From Kitasatospora sp. MAA4 (GTDB lineage Bacteria; Actinomycetota; Actinomycetes; Streptomycetales; Streptomycetaceae), in assembly GCF_029893355.1 (NCBI RefSeq), contig NZ_JARZAI010000002.1, positions 310,001 through 374,000 on the forward strand: a stretch of DNA of 64,000 bases, written 5' to 3'. Both the position numbers and the translations under genes were made by a program. Below, piece by piece: positions 7,720 to 16,764 of this stretch; the first letter of the stretch is position 1; each line of letters begins with the position of its first letter. The notes below the pieces were generated by a model. That model was not told where the DNA came from, made no database searches, and worked only from the letters and a program-made list of their open reading frames with translations.

Positions 7720-10241
7720 CCACCCCGCCGGTTCGCGAAGACGCCGTCCCGCTCGCCCCCGCGCCCGAGCGCGGCTACCGCTGGCTGCGTCAACTGGAGC
7801 TACTGGTCGGTCCGTTGCGCAGCGCGCCGGTCACCCTGGGCCTGCTGGTGGCGCTCTGGGTGATCGGCGCCGCCACCGACTCGCTGCGGGCCCGCCCGCC
7901 GCACCACCTGCTGGTGAACGTCGGGGTCGGCATCCCGACCCTGCAGGCCGGGCACTGGTGGACGCCGGTCACCTCGCTCTTCTGGTGCACCGGGGTCGTC
8001 GCGTACGTGGTGGCCAGCCTGCTGCTGGTGCTGATCGGCCCACAGGCCGAACGGCGTCTCGGCACGCCGAGGGCGGCCGGCGTGCTGGTCGGCGGCCAGG
8101 TGGCCGGCACGCTGCTGGGCACCGCCGTGGTGCGGCTCGGCGTGGCGGCCGGGTCGGCCTGGACCGAGGACATCAAGGACCAGATCGCGGTCGGCCCCAC
8201 CCCCGGCATCTTCGCGCTGGCCATGGTGCTGAGCTTCCGGCTCACCACGCTGTGGCAGCGCCGCACACAACTGCTGGCGCTGCTGGTGCCGTTGGTGATG
8301 GTGCTGTACGTCGGCTACCTGGCGAGCGTGCAGCGGCTGTGCGGCGCGCTGGTCGGTCTGCTGGTCGGGGCGGTGCTCTACGGGCGGCCCGGCGACCTGC
8401 GTCTGCGCCGTACCTCGCACAACGAGGCCCGGGTGCTGGTGGCCCTGTGCGTGGCCGCCTCGGCGATCGGACCGCTGGTGGCGAGCGTCTACAAGAACGC
8501 CAGTGGTCCCTTCAACAACCTGGCCGGCCTGTACTTCTCGCAGGCGCCCACCGGCGAGGACGTCCGGGTGGCGTGCGAGACCTCGGCCATGGAGTGCGCC
8601 CGCGCGCACTCCACCCAGCACTTCTTCAACTCGCCCGGCCTGCTGATGGGGATCCTGATCCCGCTGCTGCTCTTCGTGCTCGCCGAGGGCCTGCGCCGCG
8701 GCCTGCGGCTGGCCTGGTGGATCACCGTGCTGGCGCAGGTCGGGTGGATCTCGCTGGTCGGCTGGGCGGTCAAGGACGACTTCACGGGCAGCGACCGGGC
8801 CGATCCCACCTCCTACGTGCTGCAGATCTACGGCGAGGCGCTGCTGCTGCCGGTGCTGATCCTGATGCTGCTGATGCTCACCCAGGACCGCTTCGACCTG
8901 CGGCTGCCGCGCCGGGCGGTGATCCGGCTGGGCGCGGTGATCGGCGGCGCCTTCCTGCTGGCCTGCGCCGCGTACGTGGGGGTCGGCTGGCTGCTGCGCG
9001 ACCAGTACGAACCGCGGGCCACCCTGGGCCGGTTGCTGAAGGGGCTGCCCTCGGAGTTCCTGCCGCCCGCCTACAACGACCTGCTGCCGAGCTACCCCGT
9101 CACCACCGGTGGAGCGACCCGGGTGCTGGAGGACTACTGCGGAGTGCTGTTCTGGGCGGTGGCGCTGGTGGGGTTGCTGGTGGCGTTTCGGCGGCCGTGG
9201 GTGCATGCGGATGCGGCGGCGGGGGCGCGGGCGCGGGCGTTGCTGGAGCGGCACGGGGGTTCGACGTTGTCGTTCCTGTCGACGTGGGACGGGAACCACT
9301 ACTGGTTCGATGCGGAGGGTGAGGCGGCGGTGGCGTACCGGGTGTTCGCGACGGTGGCGTTGACGACGGGGGATCCGTTCGGGGAGCCGGGGGCGTGCGG
9401 GCGGGCGGTGGCGGGGTTCGCGGCGTTCTGTGATGCGCGGGGGTGGACGCCGTGCTTCTACAGCGTGACGCCGGGGGTGCGGGGGGAGGCGGAGGCGCTG
9501 GGGTGGCGGTCGGTGCAGGTGGCGGAGGACACGGTGGTGGCGCTGCCGGAGCTGGCGTTCACGGGCAAGAAGTGGCAGGACATCCGGACGTCGCTGAACA
9601 GGGCGGGGAAGGAGGGGATCACGGCGGAGTGGTGGAGCTGGGGGTCTGCGCCGCTGGTGATCCGGGATCAGATCCGGTCGATCTCGGAGGAGTGGGTGTC
9701 GGACAAGGGGTTGCCGGAGATGGGGTTCACGCTGGGGGGTCTGGAGGAGTTGGACGATCCGGCGGTGCGGGTGCTGGTGGCGGTGGACGGGGATCGGACG
9801 GTGCACGGGTTGACGTCGTGGATGCCGGTGTACCGGGACGGGGAGCCGGTGGGGTGGACGCTGGACTTCATGCGGCGGCGCTCGGAGGGGTTCCGGGGGG
9901 TGATGGAGTTCCTGATCGCCTCGGCCGCGCTGGGGTTCAAGGAGGAGGGGGCGCTGTTCCTGAGCCTGTCGGGCGCGCCGCTGGCCCGCGCGGACGACGG
10001 GGACCCGGCCAACGTGTTGCAGCGGTTGCTGGACTGGATGGGCCGGACGCTGGAGCCGGTGTACGGGTTCCGCTCGCTGCTGGCGTTCAAGGCGAAGTTC
10101 CAGCCGGAGTACCGGCCGCTGTACATGGTGTATCCGGATCCGGCGGCGCTGGCGAACATCACCCGGGCGATCGGCAAGGCCTACCTGCCGCACCTGACCC
10201 CGGGCCAGGGCGTGCGCCTGATGCGCAGGATGTCCACGTGA
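7716..10241 (+). CDS. MprF-like lysyl-phosphatidylglycerol synthase with N-terminal rhomboid-like membrane domain
   Basis: An 841-residue membrane protein. The first 200 or so residues resemble a rhomboid fold (GHWWTPVTSLF, then GPQAERRLG), but the GxSG active-site segment reads GPTPGIF, so it should not be a protease. More membrane helices follow to about residue 470. The C-terminal part (about 485-830) is the DUF2156 GNAT-like domain of MprF/LysX enzymes, which transfer an aminoacyl group from tRNA to phosphatidylglycerol (FLSTWDGNHYWFDAEGEAAVAYRV, PVGWTLDFMRRR, FLSLSGAPLAR). The start is coupled to the esterase gene. Codon choice changes abruptly near 9165 (residue 483) from C-ending to G-ending codons and drifts back near 9930, coinciding with the start of the catalytic domain. 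Confidence 0.82.
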   Translation: MTTPPVREDAVPLAPAPERGYRWLRQLELLVGPLRSAPVTLGLLVALWVIGAATDSLRARPPHHLLVNVGVGIPTLQAGHWWTPVTSLFWCTGVVAYVVASLLLVLIGPQAERRLGTPRAAGVLVGGQVAGTLLGTAVVRLGVAAGSAWTEDIKDQIAVGPTPGIFALAMVLSFRLTTLWQRRTQLLALLVPLVMVLYVGYLASVQRLCGALVGLLVGAVLYGRPGDLRLRRTSHNEARVLVALCVAASAIGPLVASVYKNASGPFNNLAGLYFSQAPTGEDVRVACETSAMECARAHSTQHFFNSPGLLMGILIPLLLFVLAEGLRRGLRLAWWITVLAQVGWISLVGWAVKDDFTGSDRADPTSYVLQIYGEALLLPVLILMLLMLTQDRFDLRLPRRAVIRLGAVIGGAFLLACAAYVGVGWLLRDQYEPRATLGRLLKGLPSEFLPPAYNDLLPSYPVTTGGATRVLEDYCGVLFWAVALVGLLVAFRRPWVHADAAAGARARALLERHGGSTLSFLSTWDGNHYWFDAEGEAAVAYRVFATVALTTGDPFGEPGACGRAVAGFAAFCDARGWTPCFYSVTPGVRGEAEALGWRSVQVAEDTVVALPELAFTGKKWQDIRTSLNRAGKEGITAEWWSWGSAPLVIRDQIRSISEEWVSDKGLPEMGFTLGGLEELDDPAVRVLVAVDGDRTVHGLTSWMPVYRDGEPVGWTLDFMRRRSEGFRGVMEFLIASAALGFKEEGALFLSLSGAPLARADDGDPANVLQRLLDWMGRTLEPVYGFRSLLAFKAKFQPEYRPLYMVYPDPAALANITRAIGKAYLPHLTPGQGVRLMRRMST

Positions 10242-10322
10242 GTACGTCCGTCAACAGCCATAGCGGAACGCCCGGATGGGTAGGAGACCGGTCACTGACC
10301 GCCGAGTGCGAAGGGATCGCCC

Positions 10323-11267
10323 ATGAGTGAGGATCGATCGACGGCGTCGAGTGCGCCGGCCGTGGATTTCCGCGCAGTCTCCAAGCACTTCGGACCGGTC
10401 AGGGCGGTGGACGAACTCAGCCTCCAGCTGCCGCAGGGCCGCACCATCGCGCTGCTCGGCCCCAACGGCGCCGGCAAGTCCACCTCGATCGATCTGCTGC
10501 TCGGGCTGCGCAAGCCGACCGGCGGCACGGTACGGGTACTCGGCGGCAGCCCGCGCGAGGCGGTGAACGCCGGGCGGATCGGGGTGATGCTGCAGTCCGG
10601 CGGCCTGATGCGGGAGGTGACCGTCCGGGAGTTCCTGACGCTGATCACCCAACTGCACCCCAAACCACTGGAGATCGGGGAACTGCTGGAGCGCGCCAAC
10701 ATCACCGACATCGCCGACCGCAAGGTCGACAAACTCTCCGGCGGCCAGACCCAGCGGGTGCGGTTCGCGGTGGCGATCGCCGGCGAGAACGACCTGCTGG
10801 TGCTGGACGAGCCGACCACCGGCATGGACGTGGAGAACCGGCAGATCTTCTGGCACGCGATGAACGCCGAGGCCCGCCGGGGCAAGACCATCCTGTTCGC
10901 CACCCACTACCTGGAGGAGGCCGACCAGGCCGCCGACCTGGTGGTCGTGATCAACAAGGGCCGGCTGCTCGCGGAGGGCACCGCCGCCGAGATCAAGGCG
11001 ATGGCGGGATTCCGCCGGGTGGCGTTCCGGCTGCCCGGCATCCGCGAGGAGCAGCTGCTGGCGATGCCCGGGGTGCGCTCGGTGGACCTCTCCGGCGGGC
11101 TGGCGCGGATCCAGACCTCGGACTCCGACGCCACCCTGTACGCGGTGCTCGACGCCGGGCACCGCCCCACCGAGATCGAGGTGACGGCGCTCGGCCTGGA
11201 ACAGGCCTTCATCGCCATCACCGAACAGGACAACAGCGGCCGGGACGGCGAGGAGGGCGAGTCATGA
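10323..11267 (+). CDS. ABC exporter ATP-binding protein (DrrA-like)
   Basis: A 314-residue ATPase with Walker A GPNGAGKST, Q-loop MLQSGG, signature LSGGQTQR, Walker B LLVLDEP and switch His in FATHY. About 80 residues follow the ATPase core, as in DrrA/NatA-type exporters for drugs or lipids. The ATG is preceded by GAAGGG at a suitable distance. It overlaps the next gene by ATGA, giving a two-gene exporter. The substrate is unknown; the neighbours (MprF-like enzyme, PI-PLC) suggest the cell envelope. Confidence 0.87.
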   Translation: MSEDRSTASSAPAVDFRAVSKHFGPVRAVDELSLQLPQGRTIALLGPNGAGKSTSIDLLLGLRKPTGGTVRVLGGSPREAVNAGRIGVMLQSGGLMREVTVREFLTLITQLHPKPLEIGELLERANITDIADRKVDKLSGGQTQRVRFAVAIAGENDLLVLDEPTTGMDVENRQIFWHAMNAEARRGKTILFATHYLEEADQAADLVVVINKGRLLAEGTAAEIKAMAGFRRVAFRLPGIREEQLLAMPGVRSVDLSGGLARIQTSDSDATLYAVLDAGHRPTEIEVTALGLEQAFIAITEQDNSGRDGEEGES

Positions 11268-11995
11268 ACGGTGTGTGGGCGCTGACCCGACTGGAGATCC
11301 TGCGGGTGTTCCGCAACCGCCGGGTGCTCTTCTTCTCGGTGCTCTACCCGACCCTGCTGTTCGTGGTGATCGGCGGCAGCGCGAAGGGCGAGATCGGCGG
11401 GATCCCGGTCCGCAACTACTACATGGTCGCGATGGCCCTGTTCGGCGCGCTCGGCGCGGCCCTGATGAACAACGCGCAGAAGATCGCCCAGGAGCGCACG
11501 GACGGCTGGATCAAGCAGCTGAAACTGACCACGCTGCCGGGCAACGGCTACGTGGTGGCGAAGATCGCCTCGGCCGCGATGGTCACCCTGCCGGCGATCG
11601 TGGTGGTCTTCGTGGTGGGCGGACTGATGGGTGTGCACCTCCACGCGGCGGTCTGGCTGGAGGCGACGGTGATCATCTGGATCACCTCGTTCGCCTTCAC
11701 CGCGCTGGGGATCGCGATCGGCTACGCGCTGCCGCAGGACAGCGTGCAACTGGTCGCGATGATCACGTACTTCGTGATGGCGATCCTCGGCGGACTCTGG
11801 TTCACCCTCGGCAGCGGGGCACTGGCCGACGTCGGCAAGGCGCTGCCCAGCTACGCGGCCCGGGACTACGTGATGAACCGGGTCACCGGGCTGAACGGCA
11901 ACGCCACCGACCTGGTGGTGATCGCACTGTGGGTGGTGGCGACCATCGTCTTCGCGGGGTACGTCTACCAGCGCGACGCGAAGATCGACGAATAG
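11264..11995 (+). CDS. ABC-2 type exporter permease
   Basis: A 243-residue ABC-2 family membrane protein with about six helices. It starts with the cytoplasmic RLEILRVFRNRRVLFFSVLYPTLLF segment typical of DrrB/YadH-type permeases and contains the ABC-2 loop region between residues 75 and 95. The ATG overlaps the stop of the ATPase by four bases. It pairs with the preceding ATPase in a half-size exporter that would act as a 2+2 complex. Confidence 0.86.
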   Translation: MNGVWALTRLEILRVFRNRRVLFFSVLYPTLLFVVIGGSAKGEIGGIPVRNYYMVAMALFGALGAALMNNAQKIAQERTDGWIKQLKLTTLPGNGYVVAKIASAAMVTLPAIVVVFVVGGLMGVHLHAAVWLEATVIIWITSFAFTALGIAIGYALPQDSVQLVAMITYFVMAILGGLWFTLGSGALADVGKALPSYAARDYVMNRVTGLNGNATDLVVIALWVVATIVFAGYVYQRDAKIDE

Positions 11996-12083
11996 TCCGG
12001 CCCCGCGCGGCCTGTTGCTGGGCCTGGGTGCTGTTGATAATAGCCATGACAAAAAGTAGGCGGGTCAACTAGGGGGAGCACTC

Positions 12084-12995
12084 ATGGACTTGACGGGTAC
12101 GCAGATCAGTCGGCGCACCTTCGCCCGCTCGGCGCTGGTGCTGGGCGCGGCGGGCCTCGGGCTCGCTCGCGCGGTGGCGCCGGCCCGGGCGGCCGAACTG
12201 CCCGCCGGGACCGACTGGATGGGCGCCCTGCCCGACGCCGGCTACCTGTCCAGACTGACCGTCCCCGGGACGCACGACACCTGCTCGCGCTACGGCGGCC
12301 CGATCACGCAGACCCAGACCCTCGCCGTCCCGGACCAACTCGCCGCCGGCGTCCGCTTCCTGGACATCCGCTGCCGCGCGATCAACGGCGTCTTCGCGAT
12401 CCACCACGGCCCGTTCTTCCAGCAGATCTTCTTCGGCGACGTGCTCAACCTCTGCCAGGCCTTCCTGGCCCAGCATCCGGGGGAGTGCGTGGTGATGCGG
12501 GTCAAGCAGGAGTACTCGACCGTCTCCGACGCGGACTTCGCGGCGATCTTCGCGGGCTACCAGGCCAAGTGGTCCGGTCTGCTCTGGGCCGAGAACCGGA
12601 TCCCGCAGCTCGGCGAGGTGCGCGGCCGGGTCGTGGTGCTGGCGGACAGCTCCGGCCTGCCGGGCATCCCGTGGGGCGGCGCCGGGATGGACATCGAGGA
12701 CGACTACCAGATCGGGACGATCTTCGAGATCGCCTCGCGCAAGTGGCCCGAGGTCTCCGCCCACCTGGACGCGGCCCGGGCCTCGGCGGACCCGCAGAAG
12801 CTGTACGTCACCTTCACCACCTCCTCGGGCTGGGGCCTGTGGCCGCAGCAGGCCGCCGAGGCGATGGCCCCCCGGCTGACCGGCTACCTCGGCGGCCTCA
12901 ACGCCGCCGCCCGTCCGGTGCTCGGGACGGTGCCGATGGACTTCGTCACCCCGGGGGCGGTGCAGCCGCTGTACGCCCTCAACTTCGGCCTCTGA
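12084..12995 (+). CDS. secreted phosphatidylinositol-specific phospholipase C
   Basis: A 303-residue protein with a twin-arginine signal peptide (SRRTFARSALVLGAAGLGL, cleavage likely after about residue 37). The PI-PLC X-domain shows the two catalytic histidines, His64 in VPGTHDT and His107 or His108 in FAIHHGP, plus the basic residue in FLDIRCR. Bacterial PI-PLCs cleave phosphatidylinositol or GPI anchors to cyclic inositol phosphate and diacylglycerol. AGGGGGAG lies just before the ATG. The upstream gap (11996-12083) contains an AT-rich patch (TTGATAATAG) that probably carries its promoter. Confidence 0.87.
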   Translation: MDLTGTQISRRTFARSALVLGAAGLGLARAVAPARAAELPAGTDWMGALPDAGYLSRLTVPGTHDTCSRYGGPITQTQTLAVPDQLAAGVRFLDIRCRAINGVFAIHHGPFFQQIFFGDVLNLCQAFLAQHPGECVVMRVKQEYSTVSDADFAAIFAGYQAKWSGLLWAENRIPQLGEVRGRVVVLADSSGLPGIPWGGAGMDIEDDYQIGTIFEIASRKWPEVSAHLDAARASADPQKLYVTFTTSSGWGLWPQQAAEAMAPRLTGYLGGLNAAARPVLGTVPMDFVTPGAVQPLYALNFGL

Positions 12996-13004
12996 GCTGT
13001 CGGC

Positions 13005-13382
13005 CTACTCCTGGTGCAGCCGCTCCAGCTCGCGCCGGTCGCGCTTGGTGGGGCGGCCGGTACCGCGGTCGCGACGGCCCACCGCCACGGCGTCCTCGGG
13101 CGCCGGCGGCGGGCTGTTGTCGACGTAGCACTCGGCTGCGACGGGCGGCCCGACCCGCTTGCGCACGGTGTCCCTGACGACGACGATCCGCTCCCGCCCG
13201 TCCTGACGCACCCGCACCTCGTCCCCGACCCGGATCGACTGCGCCGGCTTGACCCGCTCCCCATTGACCCGCACATGCCCGGATCGGCAGGCCGCGGCAG
13301 CCAGCGCCCGGGTCTTGGTGAGCCGGACGGACCAGATCCAGCTGTCGACCCGTACCGTCCCGGTTCCCTCGTTCGTCGCCAT
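13005..13382 (-). CDS. S4-domain RNA-binding protein (Hsp15/RqcP-like)
   Basis: A 125-residue basic protein with an S4 RNA-binding domain in its first 65 residues (VDSWIWSVRLTKTRALAAAACRSG followed by VRVNGERVKPAQSIRVGDEVRV). A C-terminal Arg/Pro-rich tail follows. Family members bind rRNA on stalled or dissociated 50S subunits. It is convergent with the PI-PLC gene, nine bases away. Confidence 0.85.
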   Translation of the reverse strand: MATNEGTGTVRVDSWIWSVRLTKTRALAAAACRSGHVRVNGERVKPAQSIRVGDEVRVRQDGRERIVVVRDTVRKRVGPPVAAECYVDNSPPPAPEDAVAVGRRDRGTGRPTKRDRRELERLHQE

Positions 13383-13422
13383 AACCCGACTCTAGCCTCG
13401 CGCACTCATCAAGCGGGCCCTG

Positions 13423-14694
13423 CTAGGAGCCGGCGGGGACGGGAACTGGGTGTGCGGTCTGCATGGCGTGCAGGCGGCGGAGGCAGGTGGCGCGTTGGAG
13501 GAGGGACAGGCCGGCGACGGCTGTGCCGAGCAGGAGCCAGCCGGCGGGGCCTGCGGCCATCACCACGCCGGTGAGCAGGGGTGGTCCGGCGGACTTCTGT
13601 ATCGACTGCGACATTCCGGCCACGCCCAGGTAGGCCGCTCGGGACTGCGGGGGAGCGAGGGAGAACGCCAGCTCCCAGGAGCTGACCGAGCGCATCAGTT
13701 CGGTGAGGGTGACCAGCAGGGCCGCGCCGAGCATGGCGAGGGTGGCGGCGCGGGCGCCGTGACCGGCGGAGGCTGCGACGGCGGCGCAGCACAGGGCCGT
13801 CCCGATCCCGTACAGCAGGACCGCGTGGGCGGCCCGGCGTGGGCCCTCGGCCCGGGCGGAGACGCGGAGTTGGAGGAGGACGACGAGCACGGTGTTGAGG
13901 ATCAGGAAGGCCGGGACGAGCGCGTGCGGCGCGGTGGTGCGGGTCACCAGCCAGAGCGGGAGGCCGACGTTGAGCACCGAGTCGTCCAGGCACATCGGGA
14001 CGTCCAGCAGGACGAAGAGCAGGTAGCCGCGGTCGCGCCACGGGCTCGTCGCCTGCGGTGTCGGCGCGTGCAGGCTCGGCGTTGCAGGCGCGTCGGCGGG
14101 GTGTGGGGCGGTGCGGCGGACCAGGGCGGCGACGAGCAGGAAGGAGAGCGCGTCGCCCAGGATCAGGACCCGGTAGGCGTCACGGGTGCCGACGGCCAGG
14201 CCGAGGGCGGCGATGCCGGAGCCGAGCGCCATGCCGGCGTTCATCGTGGTGCGTGACAGTGCCTGGTAGGTGGAGCGGTGTTCGCCCGCCACCTGGGTGG
14301 CGAACAGCGTCTCCAGCGTTTTGGCCGCCCGGTCGCCCAGCGAGATGACGGCGACCACGGGGAGCAGCGCGTCGAAGCCGCTGCTCACCAGCAGCAGGGA
14401 GAGCGCCGCCAGGCGCAGCAGGTGGCAGCCGATCAGCAGCGGGCGCACCGGGAAGCGGCCGGCCAGGCGGCCTGCCAGGGGCGAGCCCGCGATGCCCGCC
14501 AGCCCGGCCACGCCCAGCAGCAGGCCGATCTGGCGGCTGTCCAGGTGGACCACGAAGGTGAAGTAGAGGACGGCGGAGGCGGCCCACAGCCCTGAACCGG
14601 TCCGGTCCAGGAACAGGGCTGTGAGCATGATCCGCGCGTCCCGGCCGCCCGGGGGACGGCGCAGCTGCGCGATCAGGCCGTGTCTGTTCCGCAT
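13423..14694 (-). CDS. MFS transporter
   Basis: A 423-residue major facilitator with about twelve hydrophobic segments and the motif-A-like loop AGSPLAGRLAGRFPVRPLL near residues 70-90. It resembles actinobacterial drug-efflux MFS proteins. The ATG is preceded by a GGGGG Shine-Dalgarno. Upstream are two copies of a TCTTGA/TCAAGA-type palindrome that look like a MarR-family operator, so expression is probably inducible, but no MarR gene is adjacent. Confidence 0.8.
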   Translation of the reverse strand: MRNRHGLIAQLRRPPGGRDARIMLTALFLDRTGSGLWAASAVLYFTFVVHLDSRQIGLLLGVAGLAGIAGSPLAGRLAGRFPVRPLLIGCHLLRLAALSLLLVSSGFDALLPVVAVISLGDRAAKTLETLFATQVAGEHRSTYQALSRTTMNAGMALGSGIAALGLAVGTRDAYRVLILGDALSFLLVAALVRRTAPHPADAPATPSLHAPTPQATSPWRDRGYLLFVLLDVPMCLDDSVLNVGLPLWLVTRTTAPHALVPAFLILNTVLVVLLQLRVSARAEGPRRAAHAVLLYGIGTALCCAAVAASAGHGARAATLAMLGAALLVTLTELMRSVSSWELAFSLAPPQSRAAYLGVAGMSQSIQKSAGPPLLTGVVMAAGPAGWLLLGTAVAGLSLLQRATCLRRLHAMQTAHPVPVPAGS

Positions 14695-14711
14695 CGCGGC
14701 CCCCGGAGATG

Positions 14712-14766
14712 TCTTGACGTCAGAAGATCAAGGGAAGCCTGTCCGGGAGAAGTCTTGATGTCAAGA
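14712..14766. promoter_or_regulatory. paired MarR-like palindromic operator upstream of the MFS gene
   Basis: TCTTGATGTCAAGA at 14753-14766 is a perfect 6-2-6 palindrome. A second, degenerate copy TCTTGACGTCA begins at 14712, 41 bases away or about four helical turns. The TTGA-TCAA core is typical of MarR/SlyA-family operators. The pair lies 18-72 bases upstream of the MFS start, in position to block transcription. Confidence 0.55.
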
Positions 14767-14776
14767 TATTTAATGG

Positions 14777-15718
14777 CTACGGCACCGTGAGGACGACCTT
14801 CCCGGTGACCCGGCCGGTGTCGCCGAGGTCGTGGCCCTTGGCGAACTCGGCGAGCGGGAAGACAGCCTCCACCACGGCCCGCAGCCGGCCCGCGGTGACC
14901 AGGTCGGCGATGGCGCGCATGCCCGCCTGGTCGGCCTCGACGAGGAGCTGGTAGGCCCGCACCCCGCGGGCGGCGGCCTGTTCGGCGAGGGCCTCGGGCG
15001 TTGCCATGACGGCGATGGTGATCAACTGGCCGCCGGGCTTCAGGGTTTCGAGTGAGCGCATAGCCGTGTCGCCGCCGACGGTGTCCAGCACCAGGTCGAC
15101 CGGGTCGATCGCGGTGAAGTCCTCGGTCCGGTAGTCGATCAGCTCGTCGGCGCCCAGCTCGCGCAGGAGCGCGTGCTTGGGCGCGCTCGCCGTGCCGATC
15201 ACGTACGCGCCGCGCTCCTTGGCGATCTGCACGGCGAGGTGGCCGACACCGCCCGCGGCGGCGTGGATCAGCACCCGCTGGCCGGGCTGGATGTCCGCCG
15301 CGTCCACCAGGGCCTGCCAGGCGGTCAGCGCGGCCAGCGGGAGCGCGCCGGCCTGCACGTGGTCGATGCCCGCGGGCTTGCGGGCCAGTGCGCGTGCCGG
15401 GGCCACCACGTACTCGGCGAACGCGCCGACGCCGTGCGGGTAGGGCAGCATGCCGAACACCTCGTCGCCGACCCGGTGGATCGTGACGCCGAGGCCGACG
15501 GCCTCCACCACGCCCGAGACGTCCCAGCCGAGGACCAGCGGCAGCTTGCCGACCAGGCCGCCGGCTCGCTTGTGCTTCCAGTCGGTCGGGTTCATGCCCG
15601 CCGCGCGGACGCGGACGAGCACCTCGGAGGGACCGGGGGAGGGGCGGTCGATCTCGATCTCCTGGAGAACTTCGGTGCCGCCGTAGGTGTGCTGGCTAAT
15701 CGCCTTCATCGTGGTCAT
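14777..15718 (-). CDS. NADP-dependent quinone oxidoreductase / zinc-free alcohol dehydrogenase family protein
   Basis: A 313-residue medium-chain dehydrogenase/reductase of the QOR type. The GroES-like N-terminal domain has NPTDWKHKRAG and GWDVSGVVEAVG. The Rossmann domain has AAAGGVGHLAVQIAKERGAYVIGTAS. Cys/His zinc ligands are absent. Family members reduce quinones or enones with NADPH. It is divergent from a GlxA-type regulator 71 bases away, a common pairing. ATGs at 15718 and 15709 are both possible starts. Confidence 0.85.
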   Translation of the reverse strand: MTTMKAISQHTYGGTEVLQEIEIDRPSPGPSEVLVRVRAAGMNPTDWKHKRAGGLVGKLPLVLGWDVSGVVEAVGLGVTIHRVGDEVFGMLPYPHGVGAFAEYVVAPARALARKPAGIDHVQAGALPLAALTAWQALVDAADIQPGQRVLIHAAAGGVGHLAVQIAKERGAYVIGTASAPKHALLRELGADELIDYRTEDFTAIDPVDLVLDTVGGDTAMRSLETLKPGGQLITIAVMATPEALAEQAAARGVRAYQLLVEADQAGMRAIADLVTAGRLRAVVEAVFPLAEFAKGHDLGDTGRVTGKVVLTVP

Positions 15719-15732
15719 GGGTTCAGAATGGA

Positions 15733-15769
15733 TCAGCGCTGAGCTGGGAGAATAGTGGCCCGAAGGCCA
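15733..15769. promoter_or_regulatory. two short palindromes in the QOR/GlxA divergent promoter
   Basis: TCAGCGCTGA (15733-15742) is a perfect 10-base palindrome and TGGCC-CGAA-GGCCA (15756-15769) a 5-4-5 inverted repeat. Both lie in the 71-base gap between the divergent reductase and regulator genes and could be operator or hairpin sites. Based on position and symmetry only. Confidence 0.3.
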
Positions 15770-15789
15770 TGATGTGCAAGGATCGGGCC

Positions 15790-16764
15790 ATGCATCGTGT
15801 CGTGGTCCTGGCCCTGGACGGGGTCATTCCGTTCGAGTTGAGCCTGCCTTCGCGGTTCCTCGGAGCCGCCCTCGATCCCGAGGGCCGACCGCTCTACGAG
15901 GTGGTCACCTGCTCGCTGGACGGGCGCCCGGTCCGCACCTGTGCCGACTACTCGATCGCCGTCGAGCACGACGCGTCGGTGCTGGCCGGGGCGGACACCG
16001 TGGTGATCCCCGCCTCTGAGGAGTTCGTCGAGATCACCGACCGCTCCGCGCTGCCGCGCCGGACGGTCGAGGCGCTGGCGCTGATCGGGCCCGGGACCCG
16101 GATCGTCGGCATCTGCATCGCCACCTACCTGCTGGCGGCGGCGGGACTGCTGGACGGCAGGCCCGCCGCCACCCACTGGCACCACGCCGACCGGTTCCAA
16201 CGGCTGTATCCCGAGGTCGCGTTGGCGCCCGACGTGCTGTTCGTGGACGCCGGCCGGGTACTGACCTCGGCCGGTGCGGCGGCGGGCATCGACCTGATGC
16301 TGCACGTGATCCGGGAGGACCACGGCAGCGCCGTCGCCACCTTCGTGGCCCGCTGCCTGGTGGTCCCGCCGCAGCGCGAGGGCGGCCAGGCGCAGTACGT
16401 GCAGCGGCCGGTGCCCGTGAGTACGGAGGCCGGGACGTCCCGGACGCGCGCCTGGGCGCTGGACCGGCTGCACGAGCCGCTCGGACTGGAGGAGCTGGCG
16501 GGGCACGCGGGCATGAGCCGGCGCACCTTCACCCGGCGCTTCCGGGCCGAGACCGGGCTCAGCCCCGGGCAGTGGCTCATCCAGCAACGCGTCGACCTGG
16601 CCCGGCAGTTGCTGGAGAGCAGCGACCTCCCGGTGGGCCGGATCGCGCAGCGGGTGGGCTTCGGCACGGACGCCACGCTGCGCCAGCACCTGCACGCCGC
16701 GATCAGCACCTCACCGGGGGCCTACCGGCGCACGTTCCGGGGAACACCTGCCGTCAGCCGGTGA
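15790..16764 (+). CDS. GlxA family AraC-type transcriptional regulator
   Basis: A 324-residue regulator with an N-terminal DJ-1/PfpI-like domain (nucleophile-elbow region VGICIATYLLAAAGLLDGRPAATHW) and a C-terminal AraC double HTH (LAGHAGMSRRTFTRRFRAETGLSPGQWL and VGRIAQRVGFGTDATLRQHLHAA). The ATG at 15790 has AAGGA about 8 bases upstream. It probably controls the divergent quinone reductase. A clear paralog sits at the right edge of the window. Confidence 0.88.
   Translation: MHRVVVLALDGVIPFELSLPSRFLGAALDPEGRPLYEVVTCSLDGRPVRTCADYSIAVEHDASVLAGADTVVIPASEEFVEITDRSALPRRTVEALALIGPGTRIVGICIATYLLAAAGLLDGRPAATHWHHADRFQRLYPEVALAPDVLFVDAGRVLTSAGAAAGIDLMLHVIREDHGSAVATFVARCLVVPPQREGGQAQYVQRPVPVSTEAGTSRTRAWALDRLHEPLGLEELAGHAGMSRRTFTRRFRAETGLSPGQWLIQQRVDLARQLLESSDLPVGRIAQRVGFGTDATLRQHLHAAISTSPGAYRRTFRGTPAVSR

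Noticed and set aside
7800..10193. 797-codon minus-strand frame opposite the MprF-like gene
   Set aside because: His/Arg/Gln-rich shadow; the plus frame has membrane helices and the DUF2156 domain.
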